From: Acidimicrobiia bacterium | GTDB lineage: Bacteria; Actinomycetota; Acidimicrobiia; Acidimicrobiales; Bin134 | Direction: 5' to 3' | DNA: 35,130 nt | Assembly (NCBI GenBank): GCA_022819825.1 | Contig: JAJEGM010000018.1 | Coordinates: 1 to 35,130, forward strand | Part shown: one piece after another, positions 23,326-31,834 of the stretch | Layout of the letters: each line of letters opens with the position of its first letter | Numbering within the stretch: the stretch's first letter is position 1 | Made by a program: the position numbers and the translations under genes | The notes under the pieces: generated by a model | What the model was told of the DNA's origin: nothing | The model's database searches: none | The model's input: only the letters and a program-made list of their open reading frames with translations

Positions 23326-24087
23326 CTAGGCATTGGTGATGCCGAGGCTAAGCCCGCCGTCCACCGTCAACACGGAGCCGGTGGCCCATTCGGCGCCGAT
23401 CAGGTACTCGAAAGCCTCAGCGATCTCGGTGACGGTGCCGATGCGGCCCAAAGCATGAGCCGGCCCGAGCCCCTCCAGACGGGCCTTGGCCTCCTCGTCG
23501 CCCATCAATCCAGCTCGCTGGTTGATCTCAGTGAACACGGCGCCCGGCCGCACACAGCCCACTCGCACGCCCTGGGGTCCCAGTTCGGCAGCCAGCACCC
23601 CGGTGAGTGCCTCCAATGCCCCCTTGGTGGCGGCGTAAGGGGCCACACCGGGGAAAGCCCGCTGGGTGTGTACCGACCCGACAAACAGCACGCACCCCTG
23701 CCGTTCCTGTAGGTGGGGTAGGGCCTCGCCCACCAGCATCATCCCGGCCACCACGTTGGTGTGAAACACATCGAGCAGGGCTTGCTCGTCCAGTTCGTCC
23801 ACCGGACCCCGGTACATATTGGCTGCGTTGCTGATCAGGGCGTCCAAACCGCCGCCGTGGTCCACCGCGGCCTCGATCATAACGGTGCGGTCGCCTGCCT
23901 CGGTTACGTCTCCAGCCACCGCCCGACACCGGTCACCCAACCCAGCCGCCACTGCTTCCACCCGGTCCCGACGACGGCCGGTGATGGTCACCCATGCCCC
24001 TCGGCCAGCCAAGTGTTCCGCCGCTCCCGCGCCGATGCCCGAACCACCCCCGGTGATCAACACGGACATGCCTTCGATTGGCTTCAT
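23326..24087 (-). CDS. SDR-family NAD(P)-dependent oxidoreductase
   Basis: A 253-residue SDR. The coenzyme motif is ITGGGSGIGAG; the second strand ends TGRRRDR, where Arg suggests NADP(H). The central strand carries SNAAN in place of the usual NNAG. The catalytic pair sits in YAATK, and the usual catalytic Ser in VGSVHT. It starts at ATG 24087 and diverges from the ferredoxin gene 64 bases away. It leads into the SnoaL-like and FAD dehydrogenase genes with a 32-base gap, so the three probably form an operon. Confidence 0.88.
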   Translation of the reverse strand: MKPIEGMSVLITGGGSGIGAGAAEHLAGRGAWVTITGRRRDRVEAVAAGLGDRCRAVAGDVTEAGDRTVMIEAAVDHGGGLDALISNAANMYRGPVDELDEQALLDVFHTNVVAGMMLVGEALPHLQERQGCVLFVGSVHTQRAFPGVAPYAATKGALEALTGVLAAELGPQGVRVGCVRPGAVFTEINQRAGLMGDEEAKARLEGLGPAHALGRIGTVTEIAEAFEYLIGAEWATGSVLTVDGGLSLGITNA

Positions 24088-24123
24088 CGCCTTGCGACCT
24101 TACTGGGCAGCCGTCAAACCATC

Positions 24124-24149
24124 AGGGTCATGAGATGGCTAGGGTCATG
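24124..24149. promoter_or_regulatory. Direct repeat AGGGTCATG x2 in a divergent intergenic region
   Basis: AGGGTCATG occurs at 24124-24132 and 24141-24149, starting 17 bases apart, in the 64-base gap between the SDR (minus) and ferredoxin (plus). The spacing is a little under two helical turns. The second copy ends two bases before the ferredoxin ATG and overlaps its expected ribosome site, where no Shine-Dalgarno sequence is visible. It could be a binding site for a regulator of the ferredoxin/P450 cluster or only chance repetition. Confidence 0.25.
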
Positions 24150-24151
24150 CC

Positions 24152-24367
24152 ATGGCTTACCGAGTGGAGATCGACCAGGATGAGTGCATGAGCTCGGGGC
24201 GATGCGTGGCCGACTACCCCGCGGCGTTCGCCTTTGACGACGACGAATTGGCCACCGTTCTGCCCACCTCGGGCAACCTCACCGACCAACAGCTCCTCCG
24301 AGCCGCGCGGAATTGCCCCTCCCGAGCCATCCAGGTGTTCGACGCCGACGGCACCCTCCTGGAGTAG
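24152..24367 (+). CDS. [3Fe-4S]-type ferredoxin
   Basis: A 71-residue ferredoxin. The cysteines are C12 and C18 (ECMSSGRC) and C55 (NCPSRAI). The C-x5-C spacing, with Ser/Gly where the middle Cys of a 4Fe ferredoxin would be, matches actinobacterial [3Fe-4S] ferredoxins that pass electrons to cytochrome P450s. Acidic residues throughout (DQDE, FDDDE) would suit docking to P450. It is the first gene of the plus-strand cluster containing an SDR, P450 copy 2 and the DUF35/ligase/thiolase genes. It could serve both P450s; no ferredoxin reductase gene is in the window. Confidence 0.9.
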   Translation: MAYRVEIDQDECMSSGRCVADYPAAFAFDDDELATVLPTSGNLTDQQLLRAARNCPSRAIQVFDADGTLLE

Positions 24368-24432
24368 CTTCGACCGCTGCTGTTGCCGACCGCCCCCGCT
24401 GATTTGCAGGCGGACCACTAAGGTTTGCGCTC

Positions 24433-25200
24433 GTGACGAAATCGATCATTGTGACCGGGGCCGGACACGGCATTGGAGCGGAGATCGCTCGCCAAGCGGC
24501 GGCGGGCGGCTATCGGGTGGGGGTGTTGGACATCAATGCCGAGGCCGCCAACCAGATTGCCCAGTCTTTGCCCGATGCGGTGCCCCTGGTGGCGTCCAGC
24601 ACCGATTCCGGCTCGGTGGAGGCCGCACTGGACGCCTTCGGCACCCCCGATGCGCTGGTAAACAACGCGGGCATCGTGCGTTTCACCCCGCTGGTCGACC
24701 ACTCGGAGGATGATTGGCGGGCGGTGGTGGACGTGAATCTCAATGGCCCGTTCGTGTGCGGTCGAGCCGTGGCCCGCCGCATGATCTCCGAGGGCTGCAA
24801 GGGATCGATAGTCAACATCTCCTCCATCAACGGCATTGCGCCCGGCCCCAATTCGGGGGCCTACAGCCCGACCAAGGCCGCCGTGATCCAGCTCACCCGG
24901 CAGATGGCCATCGAATGGGGCTCGGCCGGCATCCGGGTCAACTCGGTGGCTCCCGGCATCATCGACGACGGCATGTCGGCCCCCGTCCTGGCCGACCCCG
25001 AAGTGCGGGCCACCCGCTCGGCGCGCACCCCCAGCCGGCGGCTGGGCACCGCCGACGACATTGCCAAGGCCGTGATGTGGCTGTGCTCCGATGACGCCGA
25101 ATACGTCAACGGTCACAATTTGGTGGTGGACGGCGGCGTGGTTTCCACCGTGCTGGCCGGAATGCCCCGCCCCGCGTCGATCGACGGCGTCGAGGAATGA
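24433..25200 (+). CDS. SDR-family NAD(P)-dependent oxidoreductase
   Basis: A 255-residue classical SDR. The coenzyme motif is VTGAGHGIGAE, followed by GVLDINAE, whose Asp suggests NAD+. It has NNAG, the Ser of VNISSINGIA, and YSPTK with catalytic Tyr and Lys. The end VNGHNLVVDGG is typical. GTG 24433 is the start; the 65-base gap from the ferredoxin has no visible hairpin. It lies 39 bases upstream of P450 copy 2 and may oxidise the alcohol made by that P450 to a ketone or aldehyde. Confidence 0.9.
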   Translation: MTKSIIVTGAGHGIGAEIARQAAAGGYRVGVLDINAEAANQIAQSLPDAVPLVASSTDSGSVEAALDAFGTPDALVNNAGIVRFTPLVDHSEDDWRAVVDVNLNGPFVCGRAVARRMISEGCKGSIVNISSINGIAPGPNSGAYSPTKAAVIQLTRQMAIEWGSAGIRVNSVAPGIIDDGMSAPVLADPEVRATRSARTPSRRLGTADDIAKAVMWLCSDDAEYVNGHNLVVDGGVVSTVLAGMPRPASIDGVEE

Positions 25201-25239
25201 AGCCGACCCCCACAACCTGACCCAAGGAGAGAAACCGCA

Positions 25240-26433
25240 ATGGCAGAGATCACCCTCACCCGGTTCGACGAGGTGCGCGACGCCTACCGGCAAAAGGGCC
25301 TCAAGCAGGCGCTGTATGACGCGGCCGGGGTGATCATGGCCGACACCCTGCTCACTCTGTGGGGTGACGATCACCGCCGTCGTCGCCGGTTGGAGAATCG
25401 GCTGTTCCGCCGGGAGACGTTTGAGCACTATGAGCGGGATCTGCTTCCGCTGGCAGTGGACAAGCAGTTGGATCCGGCCGCGGCCGAGGGAAAGGGCGAT
25501 GTAGTGCCCCTGGCCCGCAGGATCGTGGTCAACCTCACCGCGGCCGCCGCCGGCGTGGACTACTCAGAGGGCACGGCAGAAGAGACCGATCGGCTGTTCT
25601 CCTATGCAGTCAAGTTCAGCGAAGGCGCCACTGCGGTTCACAGCACGAGAGACCCCGAGGAGTTGAGAGCCGAGGTGGCCGAGGCGCTGGAGGGCTGGGA
25701 CAAGGAGTTCTTCGCTCCGTCGCTGGACCGCCGCACCGAGCTCTTCGAGCGGTTCAGCGCGGGCGAGATCGAAGAGGACGACCTGCCCAAAGATGTGCTC
25801 ACGGTGCTGGTCCGCAATCAGGACTCCCTGGATCTGCCTCGAGATGTGGTTCGTCGAGAGGTGGCCTTCTACATGCTGGCCGGAATGCACTCCACGGGAG
25901 CAGCAACCACCCACGCCGTTCATGGCGCATTCGGCTGGTTCGACGATTACCCCGAAGACCGAGCCCGCATGATCGAAGATCCGGTGTTCCTCCAGCACTG
26001 CGTGCATGAGTCCATGCGACTGCACCCGGCCAGCCCGGTGGCCCGCCGGGAGGCGGTGGAGCCGGTCACGCTGCGCGACGGAACCGAGTTGGCTGTAGGA
26101 GACTTCGCGGTGTTCGACCTGTGGTCCGCCAACCGGGACACCGAGGTGTTCGGGGCCGACGCCGACAGTTTCAACCCGCTCCGGAGCATTCGAGACGATG
26201 TGCCCCGGTGGGGTCACACCTTCGGCGGAGGACGTCACGCCTGCATCGGCATGGAGCTCGACGGCGGCGTTCCTGCCGATGAGAACACCGGGGCCCCCAT
26301 CCTTTTGGGAACGGTGGCGCTGATCTTGCGGGGTCTACTGGTGCGCGGTGCCCAGCGGGACCCCGACAATCCCCCCCAGCAAGACCCCAACATCGCCCGG
26401 GTCTGGTGGGGCACATACCCCGTGGTGTTCTGA
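25240..26433 (+). CDS. Cytochrome P450 (copy 2)
   Basis: A 397-residue soluble P450, paralog of the gene at 12895. The I-helix segment is AGMHSTGAAT, the K-helix ExxR is ESMR, and the haem loop is FGGGRHACIGMELDG with the proximal Cys at 335. The N-terminus MAEITLTRFDEVRDAYRQKG mirrors copy 1. AAGGAG lies 9 bases before ATG 25240. It differs from copy 1 in the SRS-like stretch after the I-helix and around VARREAVEPV, so the two may hydroxylate different positions or substrates. The ferredoxin at 24152 is its likely electron donor. Confidence 0.93.
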   Translation: MAEITLTRFDEVRDAYRQKGLKQALYDAAGVIMADTLLTLWGDDHRRRRRLENRLFRRETFEHYERDLLPLAVDKQLDPAAAEGKGDVVPLARRIVVNLTAAAAGVDYSEGTAEETDRLFSYAVKFSEGATAVHSTRDPEELRAEVAEALEGWDKEFFAPSLDRRTELFERFSAGEIEEDDLPKDVLTVLVRNQDSLDLPRDVVRREVAFYMLAGMHSTGAATTHAVHGAFGWFDDYPEDRARMIEDPVFLQHCVHESMRLHPASPVARREAVEPVTLRDGTELAVGDFAVFDLWSANRDTEVFGADADSFNPLRSIRDDVPRWGHTFGGGRHACIGMELDGGVPADENTGAPILLGTVALILRGLLVRGAQRDPDNPPQQDPNIARVWWGTYPVVF

Positions 26434-26447
26434 TAGGCAGATCACTG

Positions 26448-26867
26448 ATGGGCGGGCGCACTGACGAGCTTGAGGACCGGAGTCTGCGCCCGCTGACCGG
26501 GGAATTCTGGGCCGCGGTGAACCGGGCTGAGTTGGTTCGACCGGTGTGCAACGACTGCGGGCAGAGCTTCTTCGTTCCCCAGTTCGCCTGCCCCTACTGC
26601 CAGAGCACCAACTGGGACTATCAGCCCAGCAGTGGCCGGGGCCGGGTGTACAGCCACACCACCGTGCATCGGCCCCCCACCCCGGCGTTCACCGCCCCCT
26701 ATGTGATGGCCGATGTGGACGTGGAGGAGGGGTGGCACCTGCTGACATGGATTGTGGACTGCGAACCCGATCAGGTGGCAATTGACATGCCGGTGAGCGT
26801 GAAATTCGTTACCGGCCCCGACGGGCATCGGCTTCCGGCATTTGCCCCTGACGGGGCGGCCCGGTGA
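26448..26867 (+). CDS. DUF35 (Zn-ribbon/OB-fold) acyl-CoA-associated protein
   Basis: A 139-residue protein with the rubredoxin-like zinc ribbon C34-x2-C37-x10-C48-x2-C51, then an OB fold (GRGRVYSHTTVHRPP, YVMADVDVEEGWHLLTWIV). DUF35 proteins bind as partners to thiolase-fold enzymes and help hold acyl-CoA substrates; the ChsH2 DUF35 domain with Ltp2 in steroid side-chain cleavage is the best-known example. ATG 26448 is 14 bases after the P450 stop; an in-frame upstream start at 26406 would overlap that gene. Its stop overlaps the ligase start (GTGA). An Ltp2-like partner is encoded two genes downstream. Confidence 0.86.
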   Translation: MGGRTDELEDRSLRPLTGEFWAAVNRAELVRPVCNDCGQSFFVPQFACPYCQSTNWDYQPSSGRGRVYSHTTVHRPPTPAFTAPYVMADVDVEEGWHLLTWIVDCEPDQVAIDMPVSVKFVTGPDGHRLPAFAPDGAAR

Positions 26868-28390
26868 ACGTCGGCTTGGCGTTCGCCCGCAACGCGGCCC
26901 GCCATCCCCGCGACCCCGCCATCTTCGGCGAACGGGAGCTTGACAACCGCCAGCTCGACGAGCGCACCAACCGCATCGCCAATGCCCTGTTGGAAGCCCA
27001 TGGCCTGGGCAAGGGCGACCGGGTGGCCCTGCTGGTGGCCAACCGCCCCGAGGTGGTTGAGGTGCTTGGAGGCATCACCAAAGCCGGCGGCTGCTATGTG
27101 GGGTTGAACTTCCGCCTCGGCCCGGTGGAACTGGAGCAGGTGTTCGAGAACGCCGACCCAGTGCTGGCCATCACCGATGCCGAGCATCGTGAGCAGCTCG
27201 ACGGGTTCGACCTGCCGATCATCGGCATCGACCGCGATCTGGATGCCCTCGCCGACACCGCCTCGGCGGAACCCCCGGCCACCCTCCATCAGGTGCGCCC
27301 GGAAGACGACTTCTGCATCGTGTACACCAGCGGCACCACCGGGCGGCCCAAGGGGGTGTACTTCGACCACGCCCGTGTGCTCCAGCACGCCACCGTGGCC
27401 TGCCTGGAATACGAGATCGACCGCCACAGTCGCTATCTCATCCAGATTCCCCACAACTCCAGCGTGAACATCACCATCCTCCCGTGCCTGATCATCGGGG
27501 CGGCCCAGGGGTTTGTTGACAGCCGCAACTTCGACCCGGTGCGCTACGCCCGCCTGGTGGAAGACCATGGGGTAAGCCACTCGTTTCTGGTGCCCACCCA
27601 GCTGATGCGCCTACTCGACCGACTCGACCGTTCCGACGACCGCAAGCTGGGGTCGCTGCGTACGCTGGGCTACGGCTCTTCGCCCATCTCCCCCGATCGC
27701 CTGGCCGAGTTGGTGGAGCGCTTCGGCCCGGTGTTCAACCAGCTCTACGGCATGGCCGAGATCGCCTCCATCGGCACCATCCTGCGCAAGGAAGACCATG
27801 TGCGGGGCTTGCAGGAGCGGCCCGAGCTGCTGTCGTCGTGCGGGCAGCCGTCGTATGCGGTGGACGTGCGGGTGGTGGACCCCGACGGCCGGGACATCTC
27901 GGTAGGGGAGCGGGGTGAGGTGATCTTCGGCGGCCCCCATGTGATGAAGGGCTACTTCCGGGATCCCGAGCGCACCGCCGAGGCATTGCGAGACGGGTGG
28001 ATGCACAGCGGCGATGTGGCCGAGGTCGACGAGGAGGGCTTCATCTACATCGTCGACCGCATGAAGAACCTCATCATTCGAGGCGGGCTCAACATCGCCC
28101 CCACCGAGATCGAGAACGTGCTGTACCGCCATCCCGCCGTGCTGGAGGCATCGGTGATCGGCGTGCCCGACCCCGAGTGGGGCGAGGCCATCGTGGCCGT
28201 GGTCGCCCTCAAACAGGGGGCCTCGGCCGACGACCAAGAGTTGCGACTGTGGTGCCGCCAGTCGGAGCTGACATCCATCAAGATCCCCGAGCGGGTGGAG
28301 TTCACCGATTCGCTGCCCAAGAACGCGGTGGGAAAGATCGCCAAGGAGGAATTGCGAGCCCGCTATTGGGGAGAAGGCCGGCAGGTGTGA
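26864..28390 (+). CDS. Acyl-CoA synthetase (AMP-forming ligase)
   Basis: A 508-residue ANL-superfamily enzyme. The P-loop-like A3 motif is YTSGTTGRPKG (154-164), the adenine-binding motif YGMAEIASIG, and the hinge region GWMHSGDVAEVDEEG. The C-terminal catalytic lysine is in NAVGKIAKEEL (about 491). It activates a carboxylic acid to its CoA thioester with ATP, providing entry for the imported or P450-oxidised substrate. The GTG start at 26864 overlaps the DUF35 stop by four bases, and its own stop overlaps the Ltp2-like gene by four bases, so all three are translationally coupled. The substrate class is not resolved. Confidence 0.92.
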   Translation: MNVGLAFARNAARHPRDPAIFGERELDNRQLDERTNRIANALLEAHGLGKGDRVALLVANRPEVVEVLGGITKAGGCYVGLNFRLGPVELEQVFENADPVLAITDAEHREQLDGFDLPIIGIDRDLDALADTASAEPPATLHQVRPEDDFCIVYTSGTTGRPKGVYFDHARVLQHATVACLEYEIDRHSRYLIQIPHNSSVNITILPCLIIGAAQGFVDSRNFDPVRYARLVEDHGVSHSFLVPTQLMRLLDRLDRSDDRKLGSLRTLGYGSSPISPDRLAELVERFGPVFNQLYGMAEIASIGTILRKEDHVRGLQERPELLSSCGQPSYAVDVRVVDPDGRDISVGERGEVIFGGPHVMKGYFRDPERTAEALRDGWMHSGDVAEVDEEGFIYIVDRMKNLIIRGGLNIAPTEIENVLYRHPAVLEASVIGVPDPEWGEAIVAVVALKQGASADDQELRLWCRQSELTSIKIPERVEFTDSLPKNAVGKIAKEELRARYWGEGRQV

Positions 28391-29553
28391 GCGGCACCCA
28401 TCCGCTGCACCGAGTGGCCATCGTCGGGGTGGCAGCCACCGAGATGGCTCGCCAGATCGACACCTCCTCGGCGGAGGTCTCCCTTCGGGCTGCGCTGGCT
28501 GCCCTCGACGACGCCGGACTGGGTGTGGCCGATGTCGACGGGGTGGCCGCCCGCTGGCCCGGACCGGGAGGAACCGTGTTCCAGCCCGGCTCCGCCGACT
28601 GGGCCGGGGTATTCGGCCAGCCACTGCGCTGGGTGTGCGACACCTACCCCCAGGGAGTTCCCGGCGCGCTGGACGCCGCCGCCGCGGTGGCCGCCGGTTT
28701 GTGCGAGACAGCGCTGGTGTTCGGCGGGCAGGCCGGGGTCATGGGCGGGTCGGCGGTGGCCGACTACACCCGGCCCGACAACGAGTTCATCGCCTGCTGG
28801 GGTTCGCTCACCGCGGCCCAGTTTGCCCTGGTGGCCCAGGTATACCGGCACCGCCATGCCCCCGACCCCGAACAGTTGGCTGCGATAGCCGCCGCCATCC
28901 GCAACGCCGGGTCGGCCAATCCGGCCGCGGTTATGGCAGGACGGGGTCCTTACACTGCCACCGACGTTCTGGCTTCGCCGATGGTGGCCGAGCCGTTCCG
29001 CCTGCTTGATCTGTGCCTGGCCACCGAGGGGGCCGCGGCCATGGTGATCACCACCACTGAGCGAGCCCGGGATCTCCCCCAGCCGCCGGTGGCCATTCTG
29101 GGCGGGGGAGCAGAGTGGCACCGCCAGCAGTACGTGAACCCGCCCCGCTATGACGAGGTGTGGAGCCTGGGGGCTGACGCTGCCCGGCGGGCGTTCGACT
29201 TGGCCGGCCTGAGGCCGCACGACGTGGACGTGTTCGAGCTCTACGACATCAACACCTACGAAGTTGTGCGCCAGTTCGAGATGCTGGGCCTGTGCGCCGA
29301 AGGCGAGGGTGCCGAGTACTTGTGGGAGGCGGGCATCGGCACCGACGGCCGCCACCCCCTCAACACCGACGGTGGCCTGCTCAGCTACAGCCACATCGGC
29401 TGGGGCGGCCCCACTCTGAAGATCGTCGAGGCCGTACGCCAACTGCGAGGCACCGCCGGCCCCGGCCAAGTCCCTAACGCCGAAGTCGCCCTAGTCACCG
29501 GCGCCGGCTCCGGTGCCCAGTATCACAACGTGATGGTGCTGGGCGGGGGCTAG
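28387..29553 (+). CDS. Ltp2-like thiolase-fold protein (lipid-transfer/retro-aldolase type)
   Basis: A 388-residue thiolase-superfamily protein that lacks the normal catalytic pattern. The usual nucleophile Cys region reads YPQGVPGALDAAAAV with no Cys. The later HPxGATG motif is SHIGWGGPT, and the final CxG region is VTGAGSGAQYH. FELYDINTYEVVRQFEMLG and GEGAEYLWEAG match the SCP-x/Ltp group. Ltp2 of this type works as an aldolase with a DUF35 partner, not as a thiolase, and the DUF35 gene is two positions upstream. A retro-aldol or lipid-transfer role fits better than thiolysis. GTG 28387 is chosen for the four-base overlap with the ligase; the longer frame from 27997 is a shadow. Confidence 0.85.
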   Translation: MSGTHPLHRVAIVGVAATEMARQIDTSSAEVSLRAALAALDDAGLGVADVDGVAARWPGPGGTVFQPGSADWAGVFGQPLRWVCDTYPQGVPGALDAAAAVAAGLCETALVFGGQAGVMGGSAVADYTRPDNEFIACWGSLTAAQFALVAQVYRHRHAPDPEQLAAIAAAIRNAGSANPAAVMAGRGPYTATDVLASPMVAEPFRLLDLCLATEGAAAMVITTTERARDLPQPPVAILGGGAEWHRQQYVNPPRYDEVWSLGADAARRAFDLAGLRPHDVDVFELYDINTYEVVRQFEMLGLCAEGEGAEYLWEAGIGTDGRHPLNTDGGLLSYSHIGWGGPTLKIVEAVRQLRGTAGPGQVPNAEVALVTGAGSGAQYHNVMVLGGG

Positions 29554-30444
29554 CTAGCCCGCGGCCCAAGCCAGTTCTGTCTGCATAGCTTCCTCGCCGC
29601 GGCGGCCGATGGTTAGGAGGCGGGGGTCGTGGGAGCGGCCGTCGAGCCAGGCCCGGATGGCTCGCATTGATGCGGTGAAGGAGCGGACTCGTTCGAATCG
29701 GGCGGCGTATTCCAGCCGCTCCTGATCGAGCGGGTGGCCGTAGGAGGCCGAGTCGTCAATCGAACACCAGCCGGAGAAGCGGCGGGTGAAGGCCACGTCG
29801 CACATGGGGTCGCCGGGCCAGGCCCGCTCCCAGTCCAAGATCCCGCCCAACTGGCCCGGCCCAGACCAGCTGAGGTTGGAGAACCGGAAGTCGCCGTGGC
29901 ACCACACCGCGGGCTCGTCGCAGTCGGGTCGATTCGCCGCCAGCCAAGCCAACGCAGCCTCGAACTCGGGGTGGCGGTCGGGAGCAGCCCGCCGATAGAC
30001 GGCCTCGGTCTGGTCGAGTTCAGCGTCGTAGGCCTCAGCCACGGTTATTGGCGCCGTCAGTTTGTGGAGCTGGCCTAACGCCTTAGCCGCGGCGGCGGTG
30101 TACTCAGGGCGGTGCTCGGTCACATTCCCGAGTCTCAGCACCTTGCCCGGCATCCGAGTGTGGACGCCGAACGGCCGGCCGATGGGGTTGTCGGGGTTGG
30201 GCTGTACCGCCAGCACAAGGGGCGCGGGCACAACCCCTTCCACCCGGCGCAAGCTGGCCGCCTCCCCCTCCGGGTCATACGGGTCGAGCGGACCACCCCG
30301 CGGGGCCACCCGCACGATTACATCGTCCACCCCAAGCGTCAGCCACGAGAATCCCCGGTCCAGCCGCTCGATGTGGGGACGGGCGGCTACTCCTTCACAC
30401 ACCTCGGCGACCGCTCTCCCCACTGCCAATGGCGACAAGTCCAC
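29554..30444 (-). CDS. APH-fold phosphotransferase
   Basis: About 296 residues with the aminoglycoside phosphotransferase/kinase fold. The catalytic loop is WCHGDFRFSNL (His-Gly-Asp to Asn) and the metal-binding Asp is in ILDWERAWPGDP. An N-terminal nucleotide-binding lobe is expected around SWLTLGVDDVIVRVAPRG. It resembles the ACAD10/phosphotransferase-like group often near acyl-CoA genes, so it may phosphorylate a hydroxyacyl substrate rather than confer drug resistance. The start is uncertain: GTG 30444 or TTG 30447, as the frame continues upstream to 30714 but with unlikely composition and in conflict with the MFS gene's 5' end. Its stop is directly adjacent to the convergent Ltp2-like gene stop. 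Confidence 0.78.
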   Translation of the reverse strand: MDLSPLAVGRAVAEVCEGVAARPHIERLDRGFSWLTLGVDDVIVRVAPRGGPLDPYDPEGEAASLRRVEGVVPAPLVLAVQPNPDNPIGRPFGVHTRMPGKVLRLGNVTEHRPEYTAAAAKALGQLHKLTAPITVAEAYDAELDQTEAVYRRAAPDRHPEFEAALAWLAANRPDCDEPAVWCHGDFRFSNLSWSGPGQLGGILDWERAWPGDPMCDVAFTRRFSGWCSIDDSASYGHPLDQERLEYAARFERVRSFTASMRAIRAWLDGRSHDPRLLTIGRRGEEAMQTELAWAAG

Positions 30445-30546
30445 CAACCGAGCGTACCGGGGTGGCGGGAAGCCGGTGAATGTCCGACCCCAGATCAGAT
30501 CGGGGCGGGAGATAACGTCGCCTGGAGTGCCGGGTGGGAAGATCGC

Positions 30547-31782
30547 ATGAGGGGGGATCCGAATAAGGGGCGGGTAGGGGCGGTCATGGTGTCGGGGATG
30601 CTGGCGGTGGCCTTCGGGGCCTCGCTCGGATTTCTTCCCGGCTACTTCGTCGCCGATGTCCAAGACGATCTGGGCATTTCTCGCACCCAAGTGGGCCTGT
30701 TGGTGAGCCTGCATTTCGGGTTCACCGGGCTTGGATCAGTGCTCGGCGCCCGCATCACCGAATGGGTCGGGGTTCGAGCTTCGGTGGTGGCCGACCAACT
30801 CATGGTGGCGGTGGCGGCGTGGGGGTCGGCGTTGTTCGACAGCTATCCCGCACTGCTGGCCGCCGCCATCTTCGCCGGATTCGGCTACTCTCTGTCCACC
30901 GCATCCACCAACAAAGCGGTGGCTGATGTAGTGCCTGCCCACCGACTCGCGGTAGCTCTTTCAGCCAAGACCGCGGGGGTGCCGATCATGGCGCTCGTTG
31001 CTTCGGCGATTGTGCCTTGGGCGTCGGAGCGATGGAGTTGGAATGCCACGGTTATGGCTACCGGCACACTTGCCCTGCTGAGCGCGGCGGTGGCTGTGTT
31101 CGCGCTTCCCGACCGGGAGGCCAGCGGTCAATCTGTTGTGCGCTCTGAGGCAGCGGCGTCCGCTCGTCAAAGTCGCCTCCAGCGGGACGAGAATCTGATT
31201 CCCCCGGGGTTTTGGTGGTTCTCGATTGCCGCGTTCTTCTTGGTGGGGTCGTCGCAGCCGCTGTTTTCTTGGATTGTCCGTTATTTGGACGAGTCGGTGG
31301 GTCTGTCCAAGACCACCGCGGGAGGGATTGCCTCGGTAGCTGCGGGAATCGGCGCCGCAACGATGGTGCTTGGCGCCATCTACGCAGATCGGATCGGTCC
31401 GACCCGTCGAGTGCCGTTCATCATAAGCCTCACGTTGACCATGGCGATTTCCATAGCGGTGATACCGCTGGGGTTCGCTCTCGACATTGCCGTCGTTGCG
31501 GCAGCCGCGGTGGGGGTGATTGCGGGGATTGGCACCCAGCTCGTGGCCGTCGGCTCTATGCATGCAGCGGTGGTGGATCGGGCGCCTCACGCAGTACAGC
31601 GGGCCACCGGGATCACCATGACCGGCTACTACCTGGGGGCATTGGCCGGGCCGGTTTCCTTTGGAGCGCTGGTGGACTGGCTCGACACCTACACCTGGGC
31701 GTGGCTGGCCATGGCCGCAGCCAGCGCCCTTGGCGCCGCAGCCTTTGTCCGAGCCAACCGGGTAGGCGACGTTGTGCCTTGA
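30547..31782 (+). CDS. Major facilitator superfamily transporter
   Basis: A 411-residue membrane protein with about 12 hydrophobic segments in two halves, separated by a polar central loop (REASGQSVVRSEAAASARQSRLQRDEN). Loop 2-3 reads GSVLGARITEWVGVR, a form of the GxLaDrxGrk motif, and the second-half counterpart is GAIYADRIGPTRRV. MFS proteins move small molecules with a proton or another solute; a drug-like compound or pathway acid could be exported or imported here. ATG 30547 is the first Met before the first helix; a long upstream extension overlaps the APH-fold gene and is a shadow. It lies 52 bases before the flavoenzyme gene. Confidence 0.88.
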   Translation: MRGDPNKGRVGAVMVSGMLAVAFGASLGFLPGYFVADVQDDLGISRTQVGLLVSLHFGFTGLGSVLGARITEWVGVRASVVADQLMVAVAAWGSALFDSYPALLAAAIFAGFGYSLSTASTNKAVADVVPAHRLAVALSAKTAGVPIMALVASAIVPWASERWSWNATVMATGTLALLSAAVAVFALPDREASGQSVVRSEAAASARQSRLQRDENLIPPGFWWFSIAAFFLVGSSQPLFSWIVRYLDESVGLSKTTAGGIASVAAGIGAATMVLGAIYADRIGPTRRVPFIISLTLTMAISIAVIPLGFALDIAVVAAAAVGVIAGIGTQLVAVGSMHAAVVDRAPHAVQRATGITMTGYYLGALAGPVSFGALVDWLDTYTWAWLAMAAASALGAAAFVRANRVGDVVP

Positions 31783-31834
31783 CCCATGGCCGGGCGACGG
31801 CCAAGCTCGCTGACGGGCTCCCCAGGGTGAGGCA

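Noticed and set aside
27997..28386. N-terminal extension of the Ltp2-like frame
   Set aside because: It lies wholly inside the ligase gene, is His/Arg-rich and has no thiolase pattern; GTG 28387 gives the family start.
30112..30546. N-terminal extension of the MFS frame
   Set aside because: It covers the APH-fold gene on the other strand and has no helices; the first membrane helix follows ATG 30547.
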